DNA of 64,000 nucleotides. It comes from Rana temporaria. Lineage: Eukaryota; Chordata; Amphibia; Anura; Ranidae. Positions within the stretch are counted from its first letter, which is position 1, and each line of letters begins with the position of its first letter. A program made the position numbers and the translations under genes. The stretch lies in assembly GCF_905171775.1 (NCBI RefSeq), contig NC_053490.1, positions 152,588,469 to 152,652,468 on the forward strand, written 5' to 3'. Of this stretch, positions 1-9,984 are shown piece by piece. A model generated the notes under the pieces. It was not told the origin of the DNA. It searched no databases and saw nothing but the letters and a program-made list of their open reading frames with translations.

Positions 1-474
1 TGCATTTAAAAATATTGTGGCAACCTGCAGGAAAGTAGGACTGTTGCTCAACCATCTCACTGACCAGCGTGCAGGACGGTTAGGTAGATTTACTAAGCAG
101 AAAAAATAAAAAGAGTAAAGCCTACCTTGCTTGGCATTAATATTCATCTTGTTTAGTAGGGATTGGATGAATTTTGATCCATGTATGGGTATAGGTTTGT
201 TTTACAGAAGTCAGTCTACTGATTGACTGTCTTCTGTACAACCAGCCTGTTGGACAATTTCTGCATGATCAGCCCCACCAACTGTGGCCAGCAGTAGTGA
301 TCAGTGTGTTCTGATGGAGGGGAACTCTCTCAGCAGTCAGAAAACAATAGCTCAACAGGCATGATTAGCCCAGCCACATTAACTGTGTGGATGGGGGAAT
401 TGAGTCATTTTTTTCTTCAATCCGGTGGCTGAACAAAATAAATAAATAAACATTTATGGATCGCTTAGGTAAAA
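1..474. other. Flank left of the PLE, no gene seen
   Basis: AT-rich sequence without a coding signal. No family was recognised. The right edge (475-488) is the target duplicate of the PLE insertion, so this stretch is the pre-insertion locus and should be contiguous with the sequence from 7129 in an empty allele. Confidence 0.5.
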
Positions 475-488
475 TAACAAATAGTCCA
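475..488. repeat. Left 14-bp target-site duplication of the PLE
   Basis: The 14-mer taacaaatagtcca is repeated in direct orientation at 7115-7128. The flanking bases on both outer and inner sides differ. The pair brackets the inverted-arm element exactly, which is what a target-site duplication looks like. Confidence 0.8.
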
Positions 489-1715
489 ATGTAAAACAAC
501 AAAACCGCGCTGCCACAACACAGTCCTCAGGCAGCGGCTAGCGTGCGATAACAGAAAAAATATAACAATATAAAAAAGCCGCGCCCAATATCAAAACAAA
601 TAACTATGTAACATTGGACAGTCCATAGATAATGAGAGTGGTAATGGATTTCAACCAATCATCCAGCAAATAGTATCAGTAAAATGATCAGAGGCCGATT
701 TGCATGTAGGAACATTAGCTTGTCAGATTTTCAATGCACCTGGTGACATGCATACAATCTGTGTTATCCCACCACCAGAAACATATATCAGCTTACCAGA
801 TAGCAAGCCTTTTGTGCAGTTGGCTATAGCCCAGCCACGGCCTTTTGATCCCCTGGACTAGGATACTCCGAGATTGCCAGCCAAATAGCAGCCTTGGTAT
901 GGAAAGTGATGAGTGTTTGCAGTTTAGGACGCAAACACAACCCGTCAGCAAAACAGCAGTGATAAACCAGTCCGATTCGCATGTAGCGGGAAAACAGAGA
1001 GGGACGCAATAGCGTGATACCGTAGGTATAACAAATGTATTTAAAACAGTAGTGTACTTACACTTAAGAAGTTTAAAAACAGCATGTAACAGGTAAAAAG
1101 CCGTCCGGCTTGAGGAGCCCTCCTCCTAGGCGTGGTGACGTCACTGACGCTGCCTCCAGACGCGTTTCGTCCTATTGGACGTTATCAATGGGGTAGGGCT
1201 AGCAGCAGTGAGGCACCATAAATAGCGGCCACTCAATGTAAAGGGTGGTCCATGGAAACAGACCCCGCCATCTTTATTGAGGGGAAACTTGCCCATACAG
1301 CCGCGCGTGACTTGCGCGGCCAGGGATGAGAATACACAGCATCCACCATCGTTTTTATAACGAAGATGGAGCTTTATTCTCTACAAGTTGGTAACAAAAA
1401 TACAAATTAATGTGTTAATTGTATATAAATGAGATCCTACAATAAACAAGAGAACCAAGGGAAAGATCTATATATCCGGCACAGGATAGAGATCCCCTTG
1501 ACTCAGTGTGGCCATCTTGTGGATATTGTTAAAACCTCTTTTTATATAAGAGGTAAAGTCATTTCAAACATTATAAGGCTAAGGAGAACTGAAGCCTCCA
1601 GCCTAACAGAAGAATTTCTATACATAAAGATTTAAAGATTTATATATACAAAAAGGGGGATAGGCCCAAAGGGCCAAAAAAGTGCTCAATATAAATAAAT
1701 TCATTTTATGTGAAA
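489..1715 (+). repeat. Left inverted arm (3' pLTR) of the PLE
   Basis: The reverse complement matches 5641-7114 almost base for base wherever I compared them, for example 1080-1135 against 6548-6600 and 1429-1635 against 6043-6249. Relative to the right arm it lacks about 310 bp near 1655. It contains a hammerhead-like motif at 1156-1193. Confidence 0.8.
1156..1193 (-). ncRNA. Hammerhead-ribozyme-like motif in the left arm
   Basis: Read on the minus strand: a CCA/TGG closing helix, a core ttgataa, a GTCC/GGAC stem with loop AATA, then GAAA, the palindrome CGCG and the expected cleavage dinucleotide TC. The order matches the minimal hammerheads known in PLEs. The usual CTGATGA core has two changes at conserved positions (C to T and G to A), so activity is doubtful. 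Confidence 0.5.
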
Positions 1716-1897
1716 TATTATGTGAATTATATTGAAGATATAATTAATTCTTTATGAGATTCCTATAAAGAAAAAACTTTATTTAAATTGTTTTTATATA
1801 AAATTAGGAAAGAATTCCTAAATGTAAGTACAACTTAAATTTAAAAAACTAGAAAAACCCACGTCTGTTCCCATAGGACCATTTCCAAAGGTTCACA

Positions 1898-3754
1898 TCA
1901 GGCGTTGTTAATAAAAGCATTCACGTCAGTTTCAATGTTAAGGCCATGGGGGCTGTATGATTTCAAACGATGGATCCACCCCATTTCCATTTTGGAAATT
2001 TCCCTGACCAAATTGCTTCCCCTCCAATGCGCCTTATACTTGTCAATCCCAAGGAATAGGGTATTGGAGGGGTCCTTGTGATGCTTAAGCCTGTAATGAT
2101 TGGACATGGAGTGGTTCCTAAAGCCCGCTAGGATATTCGTAATATGTTCATTTACCCTTATTTGGAATGACCTCTTGGTCCGGCCTACGTATTGTAGCCC
2201 GCAAGGGCATTGGACCAAATATACCACCCCCGTAGATGCACAGGTGATACATGGCACAATCTTAAACTCTTTCAGGGTAACTGTAGAGATAAATGTTGTG
2301 ACACATCTTTGATGGTTGCTACTAAGGGCACATACTCGGCACTTTTTACATTTATAGTAGCCTCTAAGCTGAATAAAAAAAAAAACAACACTTCTAAGGG
2401 GAGGGTCGATTACGTTAATGGAAAGTTTATTTCTAAGGGACTGGACCCCTTTGAAGATCACCTTGGGTTTTGGTGGTAGAATTTCCCTCAACACCGGATC
2501 ACTCCTGGCAATATGCCAATGCTTTTGAATAAGATGTGAAATGGAACGGTGTTGGATGGAATAGGAGGTAATGAAAGGCACACCATCAAGAAATTGACTA
2601 CCTTCGGCACGCTCTATTTCATGTAATAGTTCACCTCTATCTATAGTTGTGATCTGGTCTAGAGTTTCTTTTAAAGATCCCTCGCTGTACCCCTTCTCTA
2701 AAAACCTCTCCGTAAGGACCCCAGCTTGATCTAAAAACTCTTGATGGTCTGAACAGTTTCGCCTTAACCTGAGGTATTGGCTCTTGGGAACTCCTTTCAG
2801 CCAAGGGGCGTGATGACAGCTATCAGTGGGGATAAAGGCGTTGCGGTCAGTGTCCTTAAAGTAAGTGGAGGTGACAAAGGCACCATCCCTGACACTGATC
2901 TTCAAATCTAAATAGTGGACACTTATTTGACTGGCCTCATATTTTAGTTTGATCCCCCTAGTATTAGAGTTAAGATTAGAGATGAAATAAGTGAGATCTT
3001 CATATTCTCCAGCCCATAGGAGGAGGATGTCATCAATGTACCTTGCCCATAGAGCCACTTGGGGTACATTTTTTGAATAGATGACATCCTCCTCCCATTT
3101 GGCCATAAATAAATTGGCCAGGCTTGGGGCGTATTTGGCCCCCATAGCCACCCCCGTGTCCTGCTTGTAGAACTCATTATCAAACCAAAAATAGTTTGAT
3201 CCGGCGGCATACTTAAGCAGGGCCATAATGAATTCTATCTGCTTAGTATTTAAACCTGACTCCTTAGAGAGAAAGTACAAGACTGCCTCCATGCCCAAGG
3301 CATGGGGTATGATGGTATACAATGACTTCACGTCAATAGTTACTATCCACATATTCGAAACAACTGTAGAACTAGACAAGATGTTCATTATGTGCCTTGA
3401 GTCCTTGACGTAAGAAGGCATCTTTTTGACTATAGGCTGTAAGTAAAAGTCAATGTATCTGCCCACCCGGGACGTGATCGAGTCTATCCCACTAACTATG
3501 GGACGTCCCGGGGGGCAGACTGGATCCTTGTGCAGTTTTGGAAGGTAGTAAATCGTGGGAGTTCGGGGCGCCTTGGGAATAAGAAAAAGCTTTTCCCTGA
3601 TGGTGAGTATGCCCTCAAACAATCCCCTTTCCACTAAGATCTCCAAATCCCTTTTGAATTTAAGTTTGGGATCTCCAGGGAGAATAGAGTAGGTGTTGGT
3701 GTCGTCCACAATGTTGTGCATTTCCCTTAGGTAATCCACCTTGTCTAAGACCAC
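1898..3754 (-). CDS. PLE ORF2: reverse transcriptase plus GIY-YIG endonuclease
   Basis: 618 residues open from the first in-frame Met. This is the bulk of a Penelope-type polyprotein that copies RNA and nicks the target DNA. RT signals in order: IYYLPKLHK near residue 68, GRPIVSG (83-89), motif A TIDVKSLYT with Asp141, motif B TGVAMGAKYAPS (200-211), and motif C YIDD at 239-242 with both catalytic Asp present. A Cys cluster (YKCKKCRVC, 467-475; CITC, 502-505) precedes the GIY-YIG domain: GVVY at 509-512, YVG at 522-524, and Arg533 in the position of the conserved catalytic arginine. A Cys-rich linker before the nuclease recalls the Neptune branch of PLEs. The true N terminus is in the overlapping frame at 3745-4272; the two are separated by one missing base in a G run at 3759-3765. 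The start given here is therefore only the first Met after the break. Confidence 0.92.
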   Translation of the reverse strand: MVLDKVDYLREMHNIVDDTNTYSILPGDPKLKFKRDLEILVERGLFEGILTIREKLFLIPKAPRTPTIYYLPKLHKDPVCPPGRPIVSGIDSITSRVGRYIDFYLQPIVKKMPSYVKDSRHIMNILSSSTVVSNMWIVTIDVKSLYTIIPHALGMEAVLYFLSKESGLNTKQIEFIMALLKYAAGSNYFWFDNEFYKQDTGVAMGAKYAPSLANLFMAKWEEDVIYSKNVPQVALWARYIDDILLLWAGEYEDLTYFISNLNSNTRGIKLKYEASQISVHYLDLKISVRDGAFVTSTYFKDTDRNAFIPTDSCHHAPWLKGVPKSQYLRLRRNCSDHQEFLDQAGVLTERFLEKGYSEGSLKETLDQITTIDRGELLHEIERAEGSQFLDGVPFITSYSIQHRSISHLIQKHWHIARSDPVLREILPPKPKVIFKGVQSLRNKLSINVIDPPLRSVVFFFIQLRGYYKCKKCRVCALSSNHQRCVTTFISTVTLKEFKIVPCITCASTGVVYLVQCPCGLQYVGRTKRSFQIRVNEHITNILAGFRNHSMSNHYRLKHHKDPSNTLFLGIDKYKAHWRGSNLVREISKMEMGWIHRLKSYSPHGLNIETDVNAFINNA

Positions 3755-4272
3755 AATACCCCCCCTTTGTCCGCTGGTCGAATAATTAAATCTTTGTTTT
3801 TACAAAGGGAATCTAATCCCTCCTGCAGAACTTTATTAAGTTTGGCATTCTTAATTTCCATGACCTCCAGATCCCCCAGTAGGACATCCCTAAAAGTTCT
3901 TAGAGATGGTGCCATTCCACCCGGAGGGTTAAACAAAGAGGAGTTAGCAAGGCCCGAATGAACATAGCCGTTAGATGCCTGTCGGTCAGTTGGAGTAATT
4001 CCAGCCATATACCTTTTTATATGGATCTTTCTAATAAATTTGTGTATGTCCATATACGTACCAAACCTGTTAAGACTCTGTGGGGGTGCATACTTCAGCC
4101 CCTTATCTAATAAAAGTTTTTCAGAGTCTGTCAAGGTTTTGGTACTAAGGTTAAAAATACCCCTCCCCACTATGTTTTGGGGCGTTTGGACCCTATGTTT
4201 CCTCCCCCCTCTGTTTCCTCTCCTCTTTCTACCAGCCTTTTGGTGCCTTGGACGGGTCTGTGAAAACCCCAA
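3745..4272 (-). pseudogene. PLE ORF2 N-terminal part, cut off by a frameshift
   Basis: 175 residues ending in PADKGG followed by a short wrong-frame tail. The PADKGG motif marks the start of the PLE RT domain, and the sequence continues in the next frame in the 618-residue ORF. The tract has seven G (3759-3765 as C on the plus strand); one fewer base than needed explains the shift. The N-terminal half is very basic (residues 7-26) and then carries the FNLSTKTLTDSEKLLLDKGL block typical of PLE N-terminal regions. Its first Met lies 103 bp inside ORF1, in a different frame, so translation of ORF2 would need reinitiation, frameshifting or another start. Confidence 0.85.
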
Positions 4273-5450
4273 TTAAAGGATCCACTCGGGGCCACAGAAG
4301 CCCCAGATAGAGAAGGGGCATCATGGTACTGAGAGGGTGGAGGTGCATACCAAGCACCTTCACCTGGCGCATTGTAGTTGGAAGCATCAGGCGCCTGATA
4401 CCTTTCTGGTCCATCCCTGTCACTCAGTGAAAAAAATGCATTTGAAACTGGTATGTTATAGTCCCATCCTAATCCAGACTCCGGCTGAAAATAGGCCGGG
4501 GATGGATATTCGGATTCCCCTATTGGGCCTTGACGCCAGTTATCGGTATTATCCGGGAAGTGGCCTCTACCCCTAGATGCCCCTGATTGCCAACCCCTTG
4601 CTTGGGGTCCTGGCCCCAGTGGTCTAGAGGCCATATTATGATAATAATTTGGGGGTGCCCTATTTTGGGGGCATTGGTAACCCGAGGAGCCCTGTTGAGG
4701 ACCCCCCAAATTTTGGGAACCTGGAAAAGGCCTGAATGCACCCTGTGGGCGATTCTGATTTTTCACAGCTAGACCTTTGGACTGTCCGTGGCCTCTCCTC
4801 AGGTACGCTCTAACTGAGCTGCCCTTTAGGTGTTGCAGGTTTTTTCTAGGTCCCGGGACAATGGTGGATTGTCCACCCGGAGCTGGGTTTGAAACCTCCA
4901 TTTCTACAGGGGTCTGTTTGTTAATCTCTTCAAGGAGTTTTTTCTGCCAATTAAAGACCAAACTATTTTGATAGTCCTCCAGATCCCTGTTGAACTTCTT
5001 TTTCTTTTTATTTCTTTGGTCCCTATCTTCTTTTTCCAAAAGGTTAAGAAGATTAGCAGATTTATCTTTATATTCTTCACTTTCTTTAGAGGGGTCTAGT
5101 TTGATCTTTAAGGCCTTGATCTCATCATCTAGACTCCCTAGTTTAGTGATTTTTTTGTCAACCAAAAATTTAAGAAAAGAAATACCAGCAGTATTAAAAT
5201 ACTTAAACCATTCTTCCAGGTCAAGGTCACCTTTCTGGGGAGGTACCTCCCATCTAAGGCTCCTAGGTACCATACCCAATTTCATATATGATTCTAAATA
5301 TGCGATGTCCTATTTGGTATGGTTTTCAGAAACAAGGACATTTTTTAACCTTGTGAATAAGCCATTTAGATCACCCTCGTCCTCTTTAAAGGACTCAAAT
5401 ACACCTTCGGTGTTGAGCAATTTTTTGGCACGAAATTCAAAAATGTCCAT
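4170..5450 (-). pseudogene. PLE ORF1: coiled-coil, Arg/Gly-rich protein with one in-frame stop
   Basis: The reading frame from ATG at 5450-5448 (start MDIFEFRAKKLL) runs 426 codons with a single TAG at codon 47 (5312-5310). Downstream of that stop, 371 residues are open from a Met at 5285. Features: a charged heptad-like coiled-coil region roughly from residue 45 to 125 of the 371-residue part, containing a KKKKKF patch, then a long low-complexity tail rich in Gly, Pro, Gln, Tyr and RG/RGR pairs, ending in a basic RKRP-type tail. No Cys-His knuckle is visible. A coiled-coil plus RG-rich protein upstream of an RT suggests a nucleic-acid-binding, gag-like or LINE-ORF1-like role. That is inference; I do not recognise the family. 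Confidence 0.7.
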
Positions 5451-5513
5451 TATGGATGTAGTCTGTGAACCAGACTAGTAAGTGGAGCAGCAGTAATAAT
5501 ATCAGAAAGGCAA

Positions 5514-5640
5514 ATGTAAAACAACAAAACCGCGCTGCCACAACACAGTCCTCGGGCAGCGGCTAGCGTGCGATAACAGAAAAAATATAACAATATAAAA
5601 AAGCCGCGCCCAATATCAAAACAAATAACTATGTAACATT
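5514..5640 (+). repeat. Direct copy of the PLE outer-end segment
   Basis: About 127 bp repeat 489-622 in the same orientation with few differences (ctcaggc versus ctcgggc). It sits just upstream of ORF1 and abuts the right arm, as expected for a 5'-truncated tandem pLTR. Confidence 0.8.
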
Positions 5641-7114
5641 ACACATAAAATTAATTTATTTATATTGAGCACTTTTTTGGCCCTTTGGGCCTATCCCCCT
5701 TGGGGTTTTTTGATAAACCCAGAGGTGGACTAAATATAAACTTATAAGATAATTTTTCACACTGAGCACATTTATTTACGCCCATTTACTAAAATTAAAT
5801 AGAATAAATACCGAAAAAATAATAATTTTATATTTTTTGGCTTAGTAGGGATCCATTAATCACACCAATCATATGGTGCGTGCTATAAGGGACCCCGTGA
5901 TTTGTTTCTTTTCTTTTTTGGTCTTTTAATATACCATAAAGTCTTATACACTTAATCAATATGATTAAATAATTAATTAATTGATTAGCACTTTATTAAA
6001 TATTAGGTAGGGGTTCAGCATCCTTTTTGTATATATAAATCTCTAAATCTTTATGTATAGAAATTCTTCTGTTAGGCTGGAGGCTTCGGTTCTCCTTAGC
6101 CTTATAATGTTTGAAATGACTTTACCTCTTATATAAAAAGAGGTTTTAACAATATCCACAAGATGGCCACACTGAGTCAAGGGGATCTCTATCCTGTGCC
6201 GGATATATAGATTTTTCCCTTGGTTCTCCTGTTTATTGTAGGATCTCATTTATATACAATTAACACATTAATTTGTATTTTTGTTACCAACTTGTAGAGA
6301 ATAAAGCTCCATCTTCGTTATAAAAACGATGGTGGATGCTGTGTATTCTCATCCCTGGCCGCGCTAGTCACACGCGGCTGTATGGGCAAGTTTTCCCTCA
6401 ATAAAGATGGCGGGGTCTGTTTCCATGGACCACCCTTTACATTGAGTGGCCGCTATTTATGGTGCCTCACTGCTGCTAGCCCTACCCCCATTGATAACGT
6501 CCAATGGGACAAAACGCGTCTGGAGGCAGCGTCAGTGACGTCACCACGCCTAGGAGGAGGGCTCCTCAAGCCGGCCGGCTTTTTACCTGTTACATGCTGT
6601 TTTTAAACTTCTTAAGTGTAAGTACACTACTGTTTTAAATAAATTTGTTATACCTACGGTATCACGCTATTGCGTCCCTCTCTGTTTTCCCGCTACATGC
6701 GAATCGGACTGGTTTATCACTGCTGTTTTGCTGACGTGTTGTGTTTGCGTCCTAAACCGCAAACACTCATCACTTTCCATACCAAGGCTGCTATTTGGCT
6801 GGCAATCTCGGAGTATCCTAGTCCAGGGGATCAAAAGGCCGTGGCTGGGCTATAGCCAACTGCACAAAAGGCTTGCCATCTGGTAAGCTGATATATGTTT
6901 CTGGTGGTGGGATAACACAGATTGTATGCATGTCACCAGGTGCATTGAAAATCTGACAAGCTAATGTTCCTACATGCAAATCGGCCTCTGATCATTTTAC
7001 TGATACTATTTGCTGGATGATTGGTTGAAATACATTACCACTCTCATTATCTATGGACTGTCCAATGTTACATAGTTATTTGTTTTGATATTGGGCGCGG
7101 CTTTTTTATATTGT
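5641..7114 (-). repeat. Right inverted arm of the PLE
   Basis: Inverted copy of the left arm with an additional stretch at about 5703-6010 that the left arm lacks. Its outer end lacks the terminal ~70 bp present at 489-560. A hammerhead-like motif is at 6486-6523. Confidence 0.8.
6486..6523 (+). ncRNA. Hammerhead-like motif in the right arm, more decayed
   Basis: Same layout as 1156-1193 on the opposite strand: CCA/TGG helix, ttgataa core, GTCC/GGAC stem, CGCG, TC. The GAAA after the stem is AAAA here, so a further conserved base is lost. Confidence 0.45.
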
Positions 7115-7128
7115 TAACAAATAGTCCA
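7115..7128. repeat. Right 14-bp target-site duplication of the PLE
   Basis: Exact direct copy of 475-488. Confidence 0.8.
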
Positions 7129-7270
7129 GCAAATAATCAGTGCTTTGCTTACTTTACACGTTGTTATGATTGTAATGATAAATTAGTAGGAATATCCACC
7201 ACATGCCTTAATATAGCACACATTCCATCAAGGAGTATTAAGAAGTATGTCAGTTTAGCTGTGCATTTTC

Positions 7271-8268
7271 TTAACCACTTCATTACTGGGCACTTAAACC
7301 CCCTTCCTGCCCAGACCAATTTTCAGCTTTCAGCGCTGATGCATTTCGAATGACAATTACGCGGTCATACAACACTGAACCCAAATTATATTTTTATAAT
7401 TTTTTCCCCACAAATAGAGATCTCTTTTGGTGGTATTTGATCACCTCTGCGGTTTTTATTTTTTGCGCTATAAACAAAAAAGACAGAAAATGTTGAAAAA
7501 AAACCAATATTTTTTACTTTTGTTATAATAATACCCCAATTAAAAAAATAAATAAAATTACCTCAGTTTAGGCCGATACGTATTCTTCTACATATTTTTG
7601 TTAAAAAAAAAAACGCAATAAGCGTTTATTGATTGGTTTGCGCAAAAGTTATAGCGCCTACAAAATAGGGGATACATTTATGAATGTATTTTTTATTTTT
7701 TACTTTTTACTAGTAATGACGGCGATCTGCAATTTTTGTCAGGCCTGCGATATTGCAGCGGACAAATCGGACACTTTTGACACTATTTTGGAACCATTCA
7801 CATTTACACAGCGAACAGTGCTATAGTAATGCACTGATTACTATATAAATGTGACTGGCAGGGAAGGGGTTAACACTAGGGGGCGAGGAAGGGGTTAAAT
7901 GTATTCCCTGGGATTGATTCTTTCTGTGGAGGGGGGCTGACTTGGGGAGGTGACCGATCTGTGTCCCTATGTACAAGGAACACAGCATCGGTCTCCTCTC
8001 TGCCTGACAGGATGTGGAGCTCTGTGTTTACACACAGAGTTCCACGTCCCTGCTCTGTCACTGCCGATGGTGCACAACTGGCAGACATCGCGGCCGCCAG
8101 GCACGCGCATCGGCATCTCAGCGATTCGCCAGGCACAGTTTTTCCCTGCTGCGCTGCCAGCGGCGCGCGGGGGAATGCAAATAAAAGGACGTCTAGGGAC
8201 GTCCACCCGGCAGTTAAGAACCCCGCTGTGGACGTCTTTCGTCTACAGCGCGGGTCTCAAGTGGTTAA
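7271..8268. mobile_element. TTAA-bounded MITE, family A, copy 1
   Basis: Starts TTAACCACTT and ends AAGTGGTTAA, giving TTAA at both ends and short inverted termini of the piggyBac kind. The interior, with phrases such as ggtttgcgcaaaagttatag at 7636, recurs at 59373-60379 and 61313-61915. It has no transposase. Confidence 0.75.
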
Positions 8269-8596
8269 AGGTATTGTATACTTTCTAATGTTTTCACTGT
8301 CATTACTAGGTATTGTGGGATATTTAGTTTATTCACAGGAAGTGTCAGGTCTCTCACTACAGACAAAAGATCAACTTGTTCAATGCCATGCTGAATGTCT
8401 TATGTTTTCATACAAACTGAAACTGTTGACACAGGAAAGGAATGTGAAGATTTCCACAAATATAGGCTGTGCATTAAGCGTAACAAATGAAACTACATGA
8501 TTAATGCACGTGTTACACAGGTGAAAATGCACAAGGTGCAGGTAAGAAGGTTTATAATGTCTTTAACTAATAACTGCAGTCACATATGAGCTAGGC

Positions 8597-8797
8597 TAAT
8601 GCTGGCCATACGCTATACGAAAAATCGTCCAAAATTCGGTCGTTCGTTTTTCGAACAGTTAATGGGCACAGAATCGATAATCGTTCGGATGCTTTTGAGC
8701 CGAAAAAAGGAAGGACAAGTTTGGAAATTTTCTGCCGAACGAACGATAAATCGGAAGGTTAATGTGTTTCCCGTCCGAACTTTCTGCACTAGGTATA

Positions 8798-8828
<31 letters not shown>

Positions 8829-8967
8829 AAAAAATATTTTTTATTTATGTCCACTGAACGATTTATCGGTCATTACATGATGGCACTATCGTTTGCGCTT
8901 ACGGGCGAAAGTTCGTTTTTCGAAAGTTCATTCGGACGATTTTGCATAGAGTGTATGGCCAGCATAA
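8597..8967. mobile_element. Harbinger-like MITE with TAA duplication
   Basis: The inverted termini TGCTGGCCATAC (from 8600) and GTATGGCCAGCA (to 8964) are flanked by TAA on both sides. A 3-bp TWA target duplication is typical of PIF/Harbinger elements. The interior is non-coding and contains an A-rich run at 8800-8835. Confidence 0.7.
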
Positions 8968-8990
8968 GCTGTAGCAATAAACAATTTGAT

Positions 8991-9429
8991 TTAAAGTGAT
9001 TCTAAAGGCAGAATTTTTTTATCTTAATGCATTCTATGCATTAAGATAAAAAACCTTCTGTGTTCAGCAGCCCCCCTCAGCCCCCCTTATACTTACCTGA
9101 GCTACATCTCAATCCAGCGATGTTGCATGAGAGCTTCGGCTGTCCAGGACTCTCCCTCCTTTGGCTCCCACTACTGTCAATAAAAGTCAGTGAGCCAATG
9201 AGGAGAGAGAAGGGGTCTGAATGGACACACAGAGCAGTGGCTTGGGTGCCCCCATATCAAGCTGCTTGCTGTGGGGGCACTTGGCAGGAGGGAGGGGCCA
9301 GGAGCACTGGCGAGGGACCCAGAAAAGGAGGATCTGGGCTGCTCTGTGAAATAACACTGCACAGAGCAGGTAAGTATGACATGTTTGTTATTTAAAAAAA
9401 AAAAAAAAAAGACTTTAATATCACTTTAA
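8991..9429. mobile_element. TTAA-bounded MITE, family H
   Basis: TTAA followed by AGTGATTCTAAAG at the left; the right end reads CTTTAATATCACT followed by TTAA. A small palindrome (9025-9055, atcttaatgcat type) lies near the left end. Confidence 0.65.
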
Positions 9430-9984
9430 TAATCAGGAGGACTGTTAAATGTGAAATTTGCAAACATTTTCATTGTCTGTGCATGTAGATTTGTCCAAGC
9501 TGCATACAATCATGTAATTCATTAATCATATTAATCATAATTACCTGGATATTTAAATTGTGATTTAAATTATTATCTGCAAGTCATAGAAATCTACATT
9601 CAAATACTCACCACAATATAAAACATAAAATTCCTATTTAGAGCTTTATGTCTAAATAATTGCAAGATGCATTATTTCATATAACCCAGTACACATAAAA
9701 CCCACTGCTTGCTGTATATGTATGCAGAGGACATTAGTAGTAAATAAATGAAAATATGAAATGTCAGGACCTTTGATGATCCCAGTACAGTTCTCGAAAG
9801 AGAAAGAGAAAGGTTATATTTGCAAACCTGCTTATTTTGCCTGCCTTTATTGTAGGGTAAGTCCCGGCATCAAGGAGAACCAATTAGTGAGCTTTTAATG
9901 TGATCCAGGAAACCTTTCAAATGTAATGAAGTCAGAAAGTCATTTCACTTTACCTGTAACAAAAAAAGGTCTATGAACAAAACA
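9430..9984. other. Unassigned AT-rich sequence
   Basis: No coding or repeat signature recognised. It may be old unique sequence of the locus. Confidence 0.4.

Larger units (their letters stand above)
489..7114 (-). mobile_element. Penelope-like retroelement with long inverted arms
   Basis: A 6.6-kb insertion bounded by a 14-bp direct repeat. In coding orientation (minus strand) it runs: inverted arm (7114-5641), a short piece (5640-5514) that repeats the last ~130 bp of the 3' arm, ORF1, overlapping ORF2 with RT and GIY-YIG domains, then the 3' arm (about 1715-489). A truncated upstream copy of the terminal repeat ahead of the ORFs and a full copy behind them is the known pLTR arrangement of PLEs, and inverted 5' copies are also known in that class. 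The arms are nearly identical by eye, so the insertion looks young. The coding part carries two visible lesions: an in-frame stop in ORF1 and a one-base break in ORF2. Confidence 0.85.

Noticed and set aside
824..1009. Two small frames (824-1009 and 1429-1635) repeated at 6670-6855 and 6043-6249
   Set aside because: They are preserved because the inverted arms are preserved, not because of coding. Differences are few and not codon-biased as far as can be seen.
4990..5478. 162-codon open frame on the plus strand
   Set aside because: It lies antisense to PLE ORF1 and its composition mirrors that gene's charged codons. No independent motif.
475..7128. Reading the inverted arms as a fold-back DNA transposon hosting a PLE
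   Set aside because: The arms contain hammerhead-like PLE motifs, one arm end is repeated directly ahead of the ORFs, and the 14-bp duplicate is long for a cut-and-paste element. A PLE origin is simpler.
7950..8500. Overlapping frames of 112 and 179 codons near 8 kb
   Set aside because: They cover the right end of a non-coding TTAA MITE and run past its end. The same sequence in other family copies is not open.
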